Positions 1-12,659 of a stretch of 64,000 nucleotides of DNA are shown here, in pieces. Within the stretch, counting starts at the first letter, position 1. Each line of letters begins with the position of its first letter. The position numbers were made by a program, and so were the translations under genes. This DNA is from Liolophura sinensis (Eukaryota; Mollusca; Polyplacophora; Chitonida; Chitonidae): the NCBI RefSeq assembly GCF_032854445.1, contig NC_088305.1:29908628-29972627 (forward strand). Reading direction: 5' to 3'. Under the pieces are notes generated by a model, which did not search any database, had not been told where the DNA came from, and saw only the letters and a list, made by a program, of their open reading frames with translations.

Positions 1-1265
1 TGAGGCTGCGAGTGACGTCCCCTTGGCGTTGCTAGGCACACCTCCTAACTGCCGGCATAGAAAGGTCCAGATTTTGACAGTCAACCAAGATTTTAATGGT
101 TTCTTTCTCACAGACTGGGTCAGGTATGCACCAAAGCTTAATGGTCACGGAATGTTTGGGTCTGAGCTACAGCAATAAACGTTAACATTGTCGCTTATGG
201 AAAATTAATGGGAGTCTGTGGCCATCAGGAAAACAGGTACGTGACTTTCGACACGGCATTAGATTAATATTTTAGAATGGTTTGTCATAAAGAGATAGTA
301 ATGATGGTTATTTACAGATCTTTGCAAGAACCTGCAAGCCTCAAGACATGACAAAACTCACGGCAAATTCAACGGGTGGTGGATTGCAACACGCGACCCT
401 TCAGTCAAAGGCTAGTCAGTTGTCTTCCAAAAGAATCTATTACAGGTCGCGCTCAGATGGAAGCCGAATCACTCAGGCATAAAAAGTCAGTCAGTGCGTA
501 GTAATACGTTAGCTAGTGTGACGCACGTACGTATGTAGGTATGCATATAGTCATTGTGAGCAGTTATGATTGGTACTTCTACGTGTTTCTGCATATATAT
601 TTTGGATAAACATATTCGATGTATATTATTATCCAACAGCGTCCTGTCTGGCTCACTACATGAACTGTTACATGTCATTGTTGTTAAATATTTTTACTTA
701 TGCAGTTCACGAATCAATAACCGCATACAATGGTTTTTAATCGTGAATGAATGATTACGACTTTGAGATCACGCGCCATTCTACGTGACCTACGGTACCG
801 AGACAAGGCTCGTGTATGAATTGGCGCTATCAGCGGAGTGATTTCCACCAAAATTCGCATGCACCTGTACACCAAAAACGGCAGGCTGGCAGCAAGAAAA
901 GACTTTACACCCTAAAATACACAGAATTAAATTCCCTCCCGAAAAACGGAAGTTGTAATGGGGGTCTGTGTCCACATAAGGCGAAAGTAATCATGTCAGA
1001 TCAGGTGACGTAATGCACGAGCTTCGCTTTCGACGTCGCTGTTGTGAAAAGTATGGCTACCAAGTATATTAGAAACGTAATCTTGGCGGAGGCAGTAGGT
1101 ACATCTCTATTTTAGAATGTCATCATATCCTGACGAGTTGTCCATACGTAATATTAGATCTACTTTAAGTTAACTCGTGTTCAAATATTAAGTGCTTAAT
1201 AAACGGGCTCACGGCAGACCGTATCGTTGCTCGTGAATTAGCTATTCACTTATTGGTGTTTCTCA
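1..1265. other. Unique sequence, no gene seen
   Basis: Only short ORFs without recognisable protein features occur on either strand. No tandem repeat or SINE was seen. It could be intergenic or intron of a gene beyond the left edge. Confidence 0.5.
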
Positions 1266-1269
1266 CCGT

Positions 1270-1352
1270 GTTTGATTGGAGTTTTACGCCGTACTCAGGA
1301 AAATTTCACTTACACGACGGCGGCCGGCATTATGCTAAGGAGAGGAAGCCCC
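1270..1352 (-). mobile_element. SINE-A fragment
   Basis: GTTTTACGCCGTACTCAGG followed by the ACGACGGCGGCC core: the 3' half of the window's main SINE, read in reverse. Confidence 0.75.
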
Positions 1353-1497
1353 GGTAGGAGCAACAACAATGCATGTCCACACAGCCTACTGTGTGTCCAT
1401 GGGGCGTGTTACAACGTGCTTGGACTGCCCTTGTGGATCGCTTGGTCTACCTCCCCTAGCCCTGGGCATGGAACATGCCGCCACTACAGCCACTGAC

Positions 1498-1754
1498 CAT
1501 GAACAAAAACTGGATTTTTTTTTGTTCAATGGCAAAAGAGCAATCCGCCAATATTTAATTTGCTTTTGAAAAATTTGCATACTGATAATAGTGATAACTG
1601 GATAAACGGCTTAATTAGTCTGACTCCCTTCTCTTGGGACGGCACATACCGTGAATAAAACCTGAATATTTTTTGTTCGTTGGAAAAATAGCAAACCACC
1701 AATAATTAATTTGCATCTTAAAAAATTTGCATACAGATAATAGTGATAATCAGT
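1498..1754. repeat. Imperfect direct duplication, about 100-bp copies
   Basis: Copies at 1498-1603 and 1652-1754 share TTTTTTGTTC, an ATTTAATTTGC-like block and GATAATAGTGATAA in the same order, separated by about 50 bases. Confidence 0.7.
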
Positions 1755-2395
1755 CTTACGTGAGATATCTGGATTGTCTCTGTGTCACAGTAAACTGCAG
1801 GATCTCCCGTGGACAGCGCCGCAGTGAGCGTACTCGATACTAGATCAGACCGCTTCTTTTAAAGGCGCTGAAGTGCCACGCTCGATGCGCAGTAGACGTG
1901 GAAATATTACCCTTGGTCTAGTGCACGTAGTGAGAGCGTGATAAGCCATTAACCCCGGGGGCACGACTTTTCGACAACCAATACCCGGTCTCTTAGCACG
2001 TACACACCACAACGCATGGCTGACGACTGTGTAACCCTAGCTATATGTGGGTTAAATAACCCGTCTTCTGGTGTGAAAGACTGGATGGGCGACGCATGCT
2101 TTAAGATGGTTCGTCCGACCAAATGTTTCTAATACAATCAAGGCTGAGTAAAATGCAGTTAGCGCGACCATTTAGACGTTGACACTACTTTTTATTGCAT
2201 ATTAACAGATAAAATTTGTTGTGACCACTGAGATGATCGGCCTCATCAAATGTGTACAGATAAAATGAGATTGACGATCAACCTGATCAAATTTTAACAG
2301 ATAACGATCAGCCTGATCAAATGTTTTAGATAAAACAGGAGTCAGGGCTGAAGAGAAGATGGGGTCAGTGGGAGTGAGCAGAAGGAGTCAGGAGT
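1755..2395. other. Unique sequence with a three-copy GATCA...GATAAAA repeat
   Basis: Most of the stretch is featureless. Between about 2230 and 2335 a 30-45 nt unit (GATCAGCCTGATCAAATGTT type, ending AGATAA) appears three times. Confidence 0.5.
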
Positions 2396-3085
2396 GGTGA
2401 TCACCACTGACACTCGCCCCCCCCCCCCACAAAAGCCTTTTTCTCAACACCCCTGACTCCTTCTCACCACCCCTGAAAACTTCTCACCACGATTGAAACC
2501 CTTTTCTCACCACCCCTGAAACCTTCTTCCCACCACCACCCAAACCTTCAGATCACCACCCCTGAAACCTTCTTCTCATTTCCACTGAAATCTTTTCACC
2601 ACTCCTGACTCCATGTACTCATCAACACTGACTCCTTCTCCTCACCATCACTGACTCCTTCTTCCCACTACCACTGACAACCTTCTTCTCACCATCACCG
2701 ACTCCTTCTCACCATCACCGACTTCTTCTCACTACCGACTCCTTCTCACCGCCACTGAATTCTTCTCATCACCACTGAATTCTTCGCACCACCTCTGACT
2801 TCTTCTCACCACCCCTGACTCTTTTTCACCACCACTGACTCCTTCTCACTACGCCTGAAGCCCTTTTTTCACCACTATCGACTTCGTCTGGCTACCACCG
2901 ACGCCTTCTCACCACCACCGACCCCTTCGCACCACCATAGACTCCTTCTCACCACCGACTCCTTCTCACCACCACCGACTCCTTCTCACCACCACCGACT
3001 CCTTCTCACCGCTACTGACTTCGCCTCACAACCACTGACTCCTTCTCACTACCTCTGACTCCTTTTCACCACTACTGAATTCTGC
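2396..3085. repeat. Degenerate CACCAC/TGACTCCTTCT repeat region
   Basis: A pyrimidine-rich array of variable 15-30 nt units built on CTCACCACCACTGACTCCTT, preceded by a poly-C run near 2417. Strongly asymmetric strands (almost no G on plus). Confidence 0.85.
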
Positions 3086-3124
3086 GCCAAAGGTGGGGAA
3101 ATGAAAACATCCCACCGGTATACC

Positions 3125-3350
3125 TATGACTAACATATTTTAGTGGTGTGTTTTTTTCTTTGTATTGATGCGTGCATGTCTAATATGACTACCATTCTCT
3201 AGTCATGCGTTTTTCTGTGTTGATGCGTGTATTTCTAACATGACAACCACACTCTAGTCATGCGCTTTTCAGTATTGATGCATGCATTTCTAACATGACT
3301 ACCATTCTCTAATCATGCGTTTTTCTGTAGTGATGCGTATATTTCTTACA
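3125..3350. repeat. 58-nt minisatellite, 4 copies
   Basis: Unit built on ATGACTACCATTCTCTAGTC and ATGCGTTTTTCTGT, then TGATGCGTGTATTTCTAAC. Confidence 0.85.
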
Positions 3351-3702
3351 CAAAGCTAAAAAAATGGGGAAAAATCGGCACTAATGGGTTTTCAGTCATG
3401 TTGCGAAACAATAGATGTGTATGGTACAACGTGTTCTTACACTGGGCTATGTAACTAATTCAGCATTTATAATTACCTTTTTGTTTGGATATACATTACC
3501 TTTCAGAGGTTGTTGACCTGAAAATTGGGTGTTAATGCGTACAAAGAAGATACTGATTGTTTCTTTTTTTTCTAAATTAAAAATATCACTACAAACACTC
3601 TTTGTTACAGAGTACTAGGTGCTAGTATAATGCGCAGCGTTTTAAACAAATTATGCGCATGAGAAGAAATAGGTCATGTAGTTTAAGGTCATGACATTGA
3701 AT

Positions 3703-3775
3703 GAAAACAGTGAGTGAGTGCTTGGGGTTTAAGGTCGTACTTTACAATTTTTCAGTCATATGGCTGATGTGGACC
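3703..3775 (+). mobile_element. SINE-B (TGAGTGCTTGGGGTTTA) copy
   Basis: GTGAGTGAGTGCTTGGGGTT followed by TCGTACTTTACAATTTTTC. Related copies are at 4950, 7850 and 54637. Confidence 0.65.
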
Positions 3776-3837
3776 AATAGTTGCACTGTGCCCTTCATGC
3801 TGAACGACAAGCGAGGAACTTTCTTTTTTAAGGTCTT

Positions 3838-3912
3838 AGGTGTGACCAGACCCAGGATTGACCCGGGATCTTCCCGAAGCGGACGCTCTACCAACTGTGC
3901 TAGCGGGGCCGG
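3838..3912 (-). mobile_element. tRNA-derived element
   Basis: On the minus strand, TAGCACAGTTGGTAGAGCG resembles a tRNA A box, and GATCCCGGGTCAATCC downstream a B box. The arms do not pair well enough for a working tRNA, so a SINE head is more likely. Confidence 0.55.
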
Positions 3913-4187
3913 TCTGAATGAAAACAATTTTATTTCCTTGAGAAAGTCTTGTAAATTGTGTGCTTTTAGAAGCTTTGGAGGTTTTTCCTCCAGAACTAGG
4001 TCAGAATTAGTCTCAACTGAGTCTTAAGCCTTGTGCTCTTAATCTTAAACTAAGAATTGAACTTAAACGCTAATTTTCAATTTTGTCAAGAAAGTTTAAG
4101 ATAACTCTTTGTATTGAAATAATATGAATTCCTCAGGTAAGAGCTAGTCTAAATATTTAACTTACACGCTAATTTTGAACTGAGGGG

Positions 4188-4452
4188 CCTCTGCGGTCGA
4201 GGGGTCTAGCACGCCTGCGCGGCGAAATGATCCATGAATCTCTCACCAATGTGGTCGCTGTGAATTCAAATCCTGCTAATTCTGACTTCCTCTTCAGCAG
4301 CACGTGGGAAGGTGAACAAGCAGTCTGAGGATGGTCGTGGGTTTCTCCCTGGCTCTACCCCGTTTCCTCCCACCATAATGCTTGACGACGTCGTATAAAG
4401 TGAAGTATTCTTGAGCACGGCGTAAAGTACCAATCAAATAAATAAAAAAGTA
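4188..4452 (+). mobile_element. SINE-A, near full length
   Basis: Contains the tRNA-like head (GGGGCCTCTGCGGTCGAGG), central GTTTCCTCCCACCATAATGC and tail CCAATCAAATAAATAAA. It sits inside an AATTTTGAA-rich sequence that resumes after it. Confidence 0.85.
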
Positions 4453-5577
4453 AATAATTTTGAATTTCCTCAGGAAAATCGAAGACAACTCTTAATATTG
4501 AAATAATATTAAATCGTCTAAAGTTTTGCTCTGTTAGCTCTTTTGAAATTAAAACCAAGTCTGCCTTAAATCTAAGATAGCTTCGTGGTCCTGGGGCCGG
4601 TAGTGCCCTCCAATAAGTTGCCTACAGTTTTTCAGCTGTGAGAAGGTTGTTGCTTGTAGAAAGAACTTACACATAGCTGGCAGGGTGTGTATATGAATGG
4701 TTAAATGGCGGGAGGGTTTTTCCATGATAAGAAAATTATACACTGACCTCCATGCGGGAAGGTGTTTCCATGCATGAATAGAGAAAGTAGTTCTCACTGA
4801 ATGGTGGGTGAGAAGGTATTTCTGCCATAGAAAGCTGAAGTAAATGGTGAGGCAGTTGTTCTGTTGTACAAAGATTTATTCAGTACTGTGAATGATGAAT
4901 TAAGGTTTTCTATGATAGGAAGGATTATTCACTTGCAGGAAGATTGGAGTGAGTGAGTGCTTGGGGTTTAACGTAGTAATTAACAATTAGGAAGATGGGA
5001 AGAGTAATTGACTAACGGCGCCAAATGTTTTTATGATACACAAATGTGTATCTAAGTTAAAGTAGAAAAAAGTTAAAATATGTAAGGTTTATCATACAGA
5101 CCATTGAAAATAATGCTTAAAACATACCTTTTATTTTTTTTTTTTAGATTTTTTTATAAGTGTTAAATGGCACTCAAATATTTGAATACCATGGCGGGCT
5201 TTATGAGCCATAATGAAGGTATTTAGGAACTCTAACGTTACATCAACTTTTTTCCTGATGATCACCAGAAGGAAAGAAGTTTTGGGAACATTATTTCAGT
5301 AATCTTTTACTCATGGGTTAAAAGAGTTATTACAACATTCAGTGTCGTGGTTAAAGTTGGAAAAACTTCTTGTGAGTCGGCAAACTCTGATAGTATGGTC
5401 CATAAAGCCCACTTTAGAATTCAAAGATCTAAACGGCTTTAGCTCTCTTCACAACAATCCCCAAAATAAATGAAAGCATATTTGTGTATAGTTTTAAGTG
5501 GTCTGTATGATGAACCTTACTTCATATTTAAGCTTTCTTTTACTTTAAGTTTCTTGGAAACCGTACACATATAGTAC
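4453..5577. other. No gene seen; one SINE-B fragment
   Basis: A GTGAGTGAGTGCTTGGGGTT fragment occurs at about 4950-4992. Otherwise AT-rich unique sequence with only short ORFs. Confidence 0.5.
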
Positions 5578-5708
5578 TGGTGCGTGGGAAGGTCTGCCAG
5601 CAACCTGTGGATGGCCGTGGGTTTACTCCGGGCTCTGTCCGGTTTCCTCCCAGCATAACAAGTGAAATAAGTGTATAAGTGAAATATTCTTGAGTATTAA
5701 ATAAATCA
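5578..5708 (+). mobile_element. SINE-A, 5'-truncated
   Basis: GGAAGGTCTGCCAGCAACCT, GTTTCCTCCCAGCATAA and GAAATATTCTTGAGTA, followed by TAAATAAATCA. Confidence 0.8.
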
Positions 5709-5904
5709 TGTAGTACTGTGACAAAATGTCACGATGTATTCACAAAACCAGTGGACGTTTAAGCAAACTTAAAGAATCCAATTTCACAAGGGGGCCTACA
5801 ACTTTTTTCTTCAGAAATCACGTCGTTTGTCTACCTACATGTAGCTTATTTACTTGTCATTGACTTCACTTATTTCGCTTGATAAATGCAAGATATTATA
5901 GATA

Positions 5905-7550
5905 CATGAATACTTTGTGACAATACTAGTGTCTCTGTCTAGTTCCGGCATATGCATGAATACTGTGTCACAAACATAAACTAGTGCCTCTGCCTAGTTC
6001 TGGTATATGCATGAATACTTTGTGACAAATATATACTAGTGCCTCTGCCTAGTTCTGGTATATGCTTGAATACTTTGTGACAAATATATACTAGTGCCTC
6101 TGCCTAGTTCTGGTATATGCTTGAATACTTTGTGACAAAGATATACTAGTGCCTCTGCCTAGGTCTGGTATATACATGAATACTTTGTGACAAAGATATA
6201 CTAATGCCTCTGTCTAGTTATGGTATATACATGAATACTTTGTGACAAAGATATACTAGTGCCTCTGTCTAGGTCTGCTATATACATGAATACTTTGTGA
6301 CAAAGATATACTAGTGCCTCTGTCTAGGTCTGGTATATACATGAATACTTTATCACAAACATATACTAGTGCCTCTGTCTAGTTATGGTATATGCATGAA
6401 TACTTTGTGACAAACATATACTAGTGCCTCTGTCTTGGTCTGGTATATACATGAATACTTTGTGACAAACATATACTAGTGCCTCTGTCTAGGTCTGGTA
6501 TATACATGAATATTTTATCACAAACGTATTCAAGTGCCTCTGTCTAGATCTGGTATAAACATGAATACTTTGTGACAAAGATATACTAGTGCCTCTGCCT
6601 AGTTCTGGTATAAACATGAATACTTTGTGACAAAGATATACTAGTGCCTCTGCGTAGTTCTGGTATAAACATGAATACTTTGTGACAAAGATATACTAGT
6701 GCCTCTGCCTAGTTCTAGTATAAACATGAATACTTTGTGACAAAGATATACTAGTGCCTCTGCCTAGTTCTGGTATAAACATGAATACTTTGTGACAAAG
6801 ATATACTAGTGCCTCTGCCTAGGTCTGGTATATACATGAATACTTTGTGACAAAGATATACTAGTGCCTCTGCCTAGTTATGGTATATACATGAATACTT
6901 TGTGACAAACATATACTAGTGCCTCTGTCTAGGTCTCGTATATACATGAATACTTTGTGACAAAGATATACTAGTGCCTCTGTCTAGGTCTGGTATATAC
7001 ATGAATACTTTATCACAAACATATACTAGTGCCTCTGTGTAGTTATGGTATATACATGAATACTTTGTGACAAAGATATACTAGTGCCTCTGTCTAGGTC
7101 TCGTATATACATGAATACTTTATGACAAACATATACTAGTGCCTCTGTCTAGGTCTGGTATATACATGAATACTTTATCACAAACGTATTCAAGTGCCTC
7201 TGCCTAGATCTGGTATATACATGAATACTTTGTGACAAAGATATACTAGTGCCTCTGTCTAGGTCTCGTATATACATGAATACTTTATGACAAACATATA
7301 CTAGTGCCTCTGTCTAGGTCTGGTATATACATGAATACTTTATCACAAACGTATTCAAGTGCCTCTGCCTAGATCTGGTATATACATGAATACTTTGTGA
7401 CAAAGATATACTAGTGCCTCTGCCTAGTTCTGGTATAAACATGAATACTTTGTGACAAACATATACTAGTGCCTCTGCCTAATTCTGGTATAAACATGAA
7501 TACTTTGTGACAAAGATATACTAGCGCCTCTGCCTAGTTCTGGTCTATAC
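5905..7550. repeat. 55-nt minisatellite, about 30 copies
   Basis: Unit starts ATGAATACTTTGTGACAAAG and runs through ATATACTAGTGCCTCTG and CCTAGTTCTGGTATATAC. Variants (TATATAC or TAAACAC; TGTGACAAAG or TATCACAAAC) are grouped. A 165-nt, three-unit block from about 7101 recurs at 7266. No ORF persists. Confidence 0.95.
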
Positions 7551-7849
7551 AGCACTCTGGAGAGAATGTGATTTCCGACAAAAGCAAACAATACAAAAAA
7601 TATATGTTTTGTACCTGAACCTTTATTACCTCCTCAGTTTTACATACATATCACTGGGGTCAAGCGTCTGGCCTAGAAAAAATGATGATGATATGAAAGG
7701 TAGCTACTAATAACTGGTGTTTGTCAGTTATTAAATTTACAATAGACTAATATCATTTAGTTTTACTGCGCTTAACAGACTAAAATTTGGTGGTAGGGCA
7801 ATTTGATCCGAGAGGCGATTCGGGTGAGGATTCTTTGTTTGTTTGACTG

Positions 7850-8012
7850 GTGAGTGAATGAGTACTTGGGGTTTAACGTCGTACTTGACAATTTTTCAAG
7901 GTGTTTTACGCCATACTCAAGAACATTTCACCTATACAACAGCGGCCAGCATGAAGGTGGGATGAAATCAGGCAGAGCCAAGGGGGAAACACACAACCAT
8001 CCGGAGGTTGCT
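7850..8012. mobile_element. Composite: SINE-B joined to reversed SINE-A
   Basis: GAGTACTTGGGGTTTAACGTC and CTTGACAATTTTTCAAG run straight into GTGTTTTACGCCATACTCAA of a minus-oriented SINE-A at about 7900. Confidence 0.7.
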
Positions 8013-8820
8013 GCAAAGTTTACTAATGTTCAAGTCTTAGGAACGACTCGATTGTGAACAAGGTATCTTGCTCTCTTCGTCTTACGGATGGACAGATCCA
8101 ACAGGTCACACATCCACCTAGAGAGCATCCACCAGTTCAATGGCGTAGGACAATAATCCCACGTCTAAGACAACGAAGACAAACACTCATAGCTCAGATA
8201 AAACAGATTTTATTATTCACTGGGAACAAGAGTACGTTCCACAGTCATATTAAAAAAAAAACATTTTAGATCACAAAGCAGCTACATGCACATCTACTCA
8301 CAGTTTAAAAGCACACTCAGATTTGGTATTTTAAGAAATTATGGCTACCCAAATCACAAAAAATAAGGCAATTAGCGACCAAATTGAATCCATTAAAAAA
8401 GACATCCACACATGAACAACTCGATTTGTATATTTCTCATTTCACATACTACATGCCCGCACATCATTAATATATGTGGATAGTGTAGCTAAGATAGTGA
8501 AGGCTGAACACTAAAGTATACAGGAAATATAATAAGCGCTTTCTGGTTTCTGAAGATTTCGCAACCTTCCATGGTGGCCACACATGCAGGGATACATGTA
8601 CTTCAGGGGGTCCGAGGAATTCCCATGGAGCCTTCAAACCTTATGGACAACACACAGATCCACTGATGGCAACAAATTTTCACGAACGCTCACAAATGTT
8701 AACAACTCCAGAAACCCCATGTGCCCAACAGAACTCACCATTCCCACATGCTCCCATGGACCTGCCACTCTCCATACCCCGGGAATCCCTACGAAGGTCT
8801 TCAATGTATTGACACCACAC
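8013..8820. other. No gene supported
   Basis: Short ORFs only. A minus-strand AATAAT/AATAAA-like stretch near 8210 could be a 3' end of an unseen transcript, with no coding support. Confidence 0.4.
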
Positions 8821-8824
8821 ACTT

Positions 8825-9385
8825 CCATGGACCCATGGAACTCCATGGGCACTAACATTCTAATGGATCCCAGGAACTCCAGGGGCACTAACCAACTCAT
8901 GGACCCCAAGAACTCCATGGGCACCAACATACTCATGGATCCCAGGAACTTCATGGGCACTAACCAACTCATGGACCCCAAGAACTCCATGGGCACCAAA
9001 ATACTCATGGATCCCAGGAACTCCATGGGCACTAACATACTCATGGATCACAGGAACTCCATGGGCACCAACAAACTCATGGATCCCAGGAACTCCATGG
9101 GCACTAACATACTCATGGATCCCAGGAACTCCATGGGCACTAACATACTCATGGGTCCCAGGAACTCCATGGGCACTAACCTACTCAAGGATCCCAGGAA
9201 CTCCATGGGCACCAACAAACATATGGACCCCTAGAAACTCCATGGGCACCAACATACTCATGGACCCTACAAACTCCATGGGCACCAACATACTCATGGA
9301 CCCCACAAACTCCATGGGCACCAACATACTCATGGACCCCACAAACTCCATAGGCACTAACATACTCACGGAACCCAGACGTACA
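8825..9385. repeat. 36-nt minisatellite, about 15 copies
   Basis: Unit CATGGATCCCAGGAACTCC plus ATGGGCACTAACATACT. Length divisible by three keeps frames open on both strands, giving a 216-codon plus-strand ORF with a 12-residue period (NSMGTNILMDPR). I read this as a repeat artefact. Confidence 0.93.
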
Positions 9386-9389
9386 GAGG

Positions 9390-10090
9390 CCTTACCAGCT
9401 GAATGTACCCATCACTTTATCTGCGTCAAGACTTAAGCACCCTACTGACTTCCATGTCTTGCACACAGCAAGCTTCCATGGATTTCCATTGTATACAGAC
9501 ACCGACAATATCAACCACTTGGTGCACATCCTACAGTGTCATTCTCTACAATAGAGAGTGTACTGGGTAAAAGGCCTTTTAGGACAAAGAACCCAAAATC
9601 CTAAACAAAAATGAACACAATTTCTATATTAATATTTTAGAAAAAACAAAAAAACAAAAACACCAGCGTAATGAAAGCAATATTATAATACATATGGTAA
9701 AAGGGTAAAAATCATACTGATAAAATGAAGCATTGTCAATCAAGGCTTAATTATGTTAAATGTAACACAGAAAACATGAAAAAGGATGTGTAATAAAAAA
9801 CAGTCATGTAATCTCCAAATAGCTACAAATACTTTAAAATGGAAAACTTTCGACATATTGCTAAAATTCCTTAAAGTTAGGCATGGTCCCAAAGTTCATA
9901 TACATGTACAACTAACACCAAAGATGAATGGTCAACCTATAAATAATGTAATAACTTATGACATTTTTTACAACCCCATAAGTTTAATTTATGGCAATGT
10001 TCAAACCTGATCCATCTGTTTGTGACACAACTGTCAGTCATTGGTATGCTGAAAAATTACTGTTTGACAGATTCCTTACACATGCTGCAA
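9390..10090. other. AT-rich unique sequence, no gene seen
   Basis: One 74-codon ORF without recognisable features; no repeats. Confidence 0.45.
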
Positions 10091-10094
10091 TGCA

Positions 10095-10255
10095 ACTTGC
10101 AGTAGAGTCGTTATAGCATACAGTAGAGTCGTTATAGCATACAGTAGAGTCTTTATAGCATACAGTAGAGTCGTTATAGCATACAGTAGAGTCGTTATAG
10201 CATACAGTAGAGTCTTTATAGCATACAGTAGAGTCTTTATAGCATACAGTTTCAG
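10095..10255. repeat. 21-nt minisatellite, about 7 copies
   Basis: Unit TTATAGCATACAGTAGAGTC with one extra base (G or T variant). Confidence 0.92.
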
Positions 10256-10263
10256 CATTACAA

Positions 10264-10394
10264 CTTATTTATTTTTTAATTGACGGGCTCAAGAATATTT
10301 CACTTATATGACCTCGGCCAGCATTATGGTGGGAGGAAACCAGGCAGAGCGTGGGAGGAAACCAACAACCATCTGTTGGTTGCTGACAAACCAT
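10264..10394 (-). mobile_element. SINE-A, truncated
   Basis: Reversed TTTATTTTTTAATTG tail, CTCAAGAATATTTCACTT and GGCCAGCATTATGGTGGGAG. Confidence 0.8.
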
Positions 10395-11470
10395 TCCACG
10401 TAGCATTATAACTTACACTAATGGTGATATAACTAAGAGTTGCTATAACTTTAATATATAGTGCATGCGTTATATCTTAGAGTGATGGTGTTTTGAATTA
10501 CAGTGACAGCTTTATAATTTATATTATAGCTTTATAAGTTACATTATAACTTACAGAAATGGCACTTTAATTTACAGTGATGGCTTTATAACTTTCTGTG
10601 TAGGCATTACAACTTACAGTATCGGAAGGAGGTGCAAGAATTTCAGCTAAATGGCAAAACTCAACCCTGCAAAGCATCTGCTGAGAAGAAACCAACTTCC
10701 ATACAAAAATGAGATCTATGACTAGAAATATGGTGCATCGAACAAAAAAATGTTCTTTAAAGCTTCCTTGACTTGTGCAGGTAATAATAATTACTAATAA
10801 TCGTAAACTAAAAAAAAAAAAGAGAATATTTCAACCAATGTCCCCCATTATAATAATAATACTAAACTGAGGTACTCTACAAACATGAGTGGTGACAAAT
10901 ATTAATATGTCCAAGTCAAAACAAACCTGTTCTATTTTCATATAATAAACATCTCAACAGGATAATGGCCAAAATATGGGTAATGTAAACAATATTACCA
11001 TCCTCTCACTAAGTGGTCTTGATTGCAGTGTACATATATTTATTTTCACACCTATTTCATAATTACAGGTACATTAAAATGAACAGATAGGAAAATATAC
11101 AAATTATGAATTTTTCAATACTGTATTATGAGGCAAAAAATGTCCTGGGGAAAATGGCATAAATTGGCAGAAAAACAAGAAAGCAGTTTTACACTGAGAG
11201 TTGAGCGCACAATATTTTGTGAACCCCTTTATATGTAACATAAACAACTGAATATGATGGAAGAATCATGATGATTGGATTTTTAAACCGAAATGAAAGA
11301 AATCAACACATCACTAGCACAATTAACATCAGTTCATCACTAGCCAGCACACTTCTTGCATATACTATAACTATTCACCTAGCTTTCATAGGTAAGGGTA
11401 GAGTTATTTCTGTGGCCTGGTAAGATGGTGACCAGCAAACTAGACTATTACTCGTGTTCGCATTATATTA
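10395..11470. other. AT-rich sequence with a degenerate TTATAACTTACAG repeat
   Basis: Between about 10400 and 10620, short TTACAGTGATGGCTTTATAA-like motifs recur irregularly. The remainder shows nothing recognisable. Confidence 0.45.
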
Positions 11471-11479
11471 CCGACACAC

Positions 11480-12520
11480 TGCAGGCGCATTATAGATACA
11501 CCACAGGCACACCCGAAGTACAATGTAGATATATCAGAGGCACAGCACAAGTGCATCACAGACACACCACATGCGCACTAGAGGAACACCACGGGTTTCA
11601 TCACAGACACACCAGCGGCAAAAAAAGGTGCATTACAGGCACACTGCACGTGCACTAGAGGCACACCACGGGTTTCATCACAGACACACCAGAGGCAAAC
11701 CACAGGTGCATCACAAGCACACTGCACGCGCACTAGAGGCACACCACGGGTTTCATCACAGACACACCTGAGGCAAACCACAGGTGCATCACAGACGCAC
11801 CACACACACACTAGAGGCACACCACGGGTTTCATCACAGACACACCAGAGGCAAACCACAGGTGCATCACAGACACACCACATGCGCACTAGAGGCACAC
11901 CACGGGTTTCATCACAGACACACCAGAGGCAAACCACAGGTGCATCACAGACACACCACATGCGCACTAGAGGCACACCACGGGTTTCATCACAGACACA
12001 CCAGCGGCAAACCACAGGTGCATTACAGACACACCACACGTGCACTAGAGGCACACCACGGGTTTCATCACAGACACACCAGAGGCAAACCACAGGTGCA
12101 TCACAGACACACCACATGCGCACTAGAGGAACACCACGGGTTTCATCACAGACACACCAGCGGCAAACCACAGGTGCATTACAGACACACCACACGCGCA
12201 CTAGAGGCACACCACGGGTTTCATCACAGACACAACTGAGGCAAACCACAGGTGCATCACAGACACACCACACACACACTAGAGGCACACCACAGGTTTC
12301 ATCACAGACACACCAGCGGCAAACCACAGGTGCATCACAGACACACCACATGCGCACTAGAGGCACACCACGGGTTTCATCACAGACACACCAGAGGCAA
12401 ACCACAGGTGCATTACAGGCAAACCAACGGTGTATCACAGACACACCACAGACACACTAGAGGCAAACCACAGGTGTACCACAGGCACACCATAGACACA
12501 CTAGAGTGGCACTTTTCTTC
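11480..12520. repeat. 78-nt minisatellite, 11 main copies plus degenerate flanks
   Basis: ACCACGGGTTTCATCACAGA recurs every 78 bases from about 11590 to 12370. Because 78 is divisible by three, long ORFs persist on both strands (288 codons minus, 192 plus), rich in Cys/Val or His/Thr; these are not credible proteins. Confidence 0.95.
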
Positions 12521-12659
12521 ACCAGTTTAGTAATAGTTTTAGACGAGAAACATCAATGAAAGTAATTGTAAAAAGCCATAACATGAGGCAATCTACATAT
12601 GTACCTATATAATCTAAGTGTTGCTTTTAATGAAAATGTCTATAGGCTAAACAAACCTA

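Noticed and set aside
5905-7550. Possible CRISPR or centromeric satellite
   Set aside because: No spacer structure; about 30 copies in a gene-bearing region fits a local minisatellite better than a centromere.
8825-9385. Possible CRISPR array (regular 36-nt repeats)
   Set aside because: Units are head to tail with no variable spacers, and the window is clearly animal DNA with spliced genes.
11578-12444. 288-codon minus-strand Cys/Val-rich ORF
   Set aside because: Minisatellite translation; equally long ORFs exist on the other strand, with no start context, introns or known domain.
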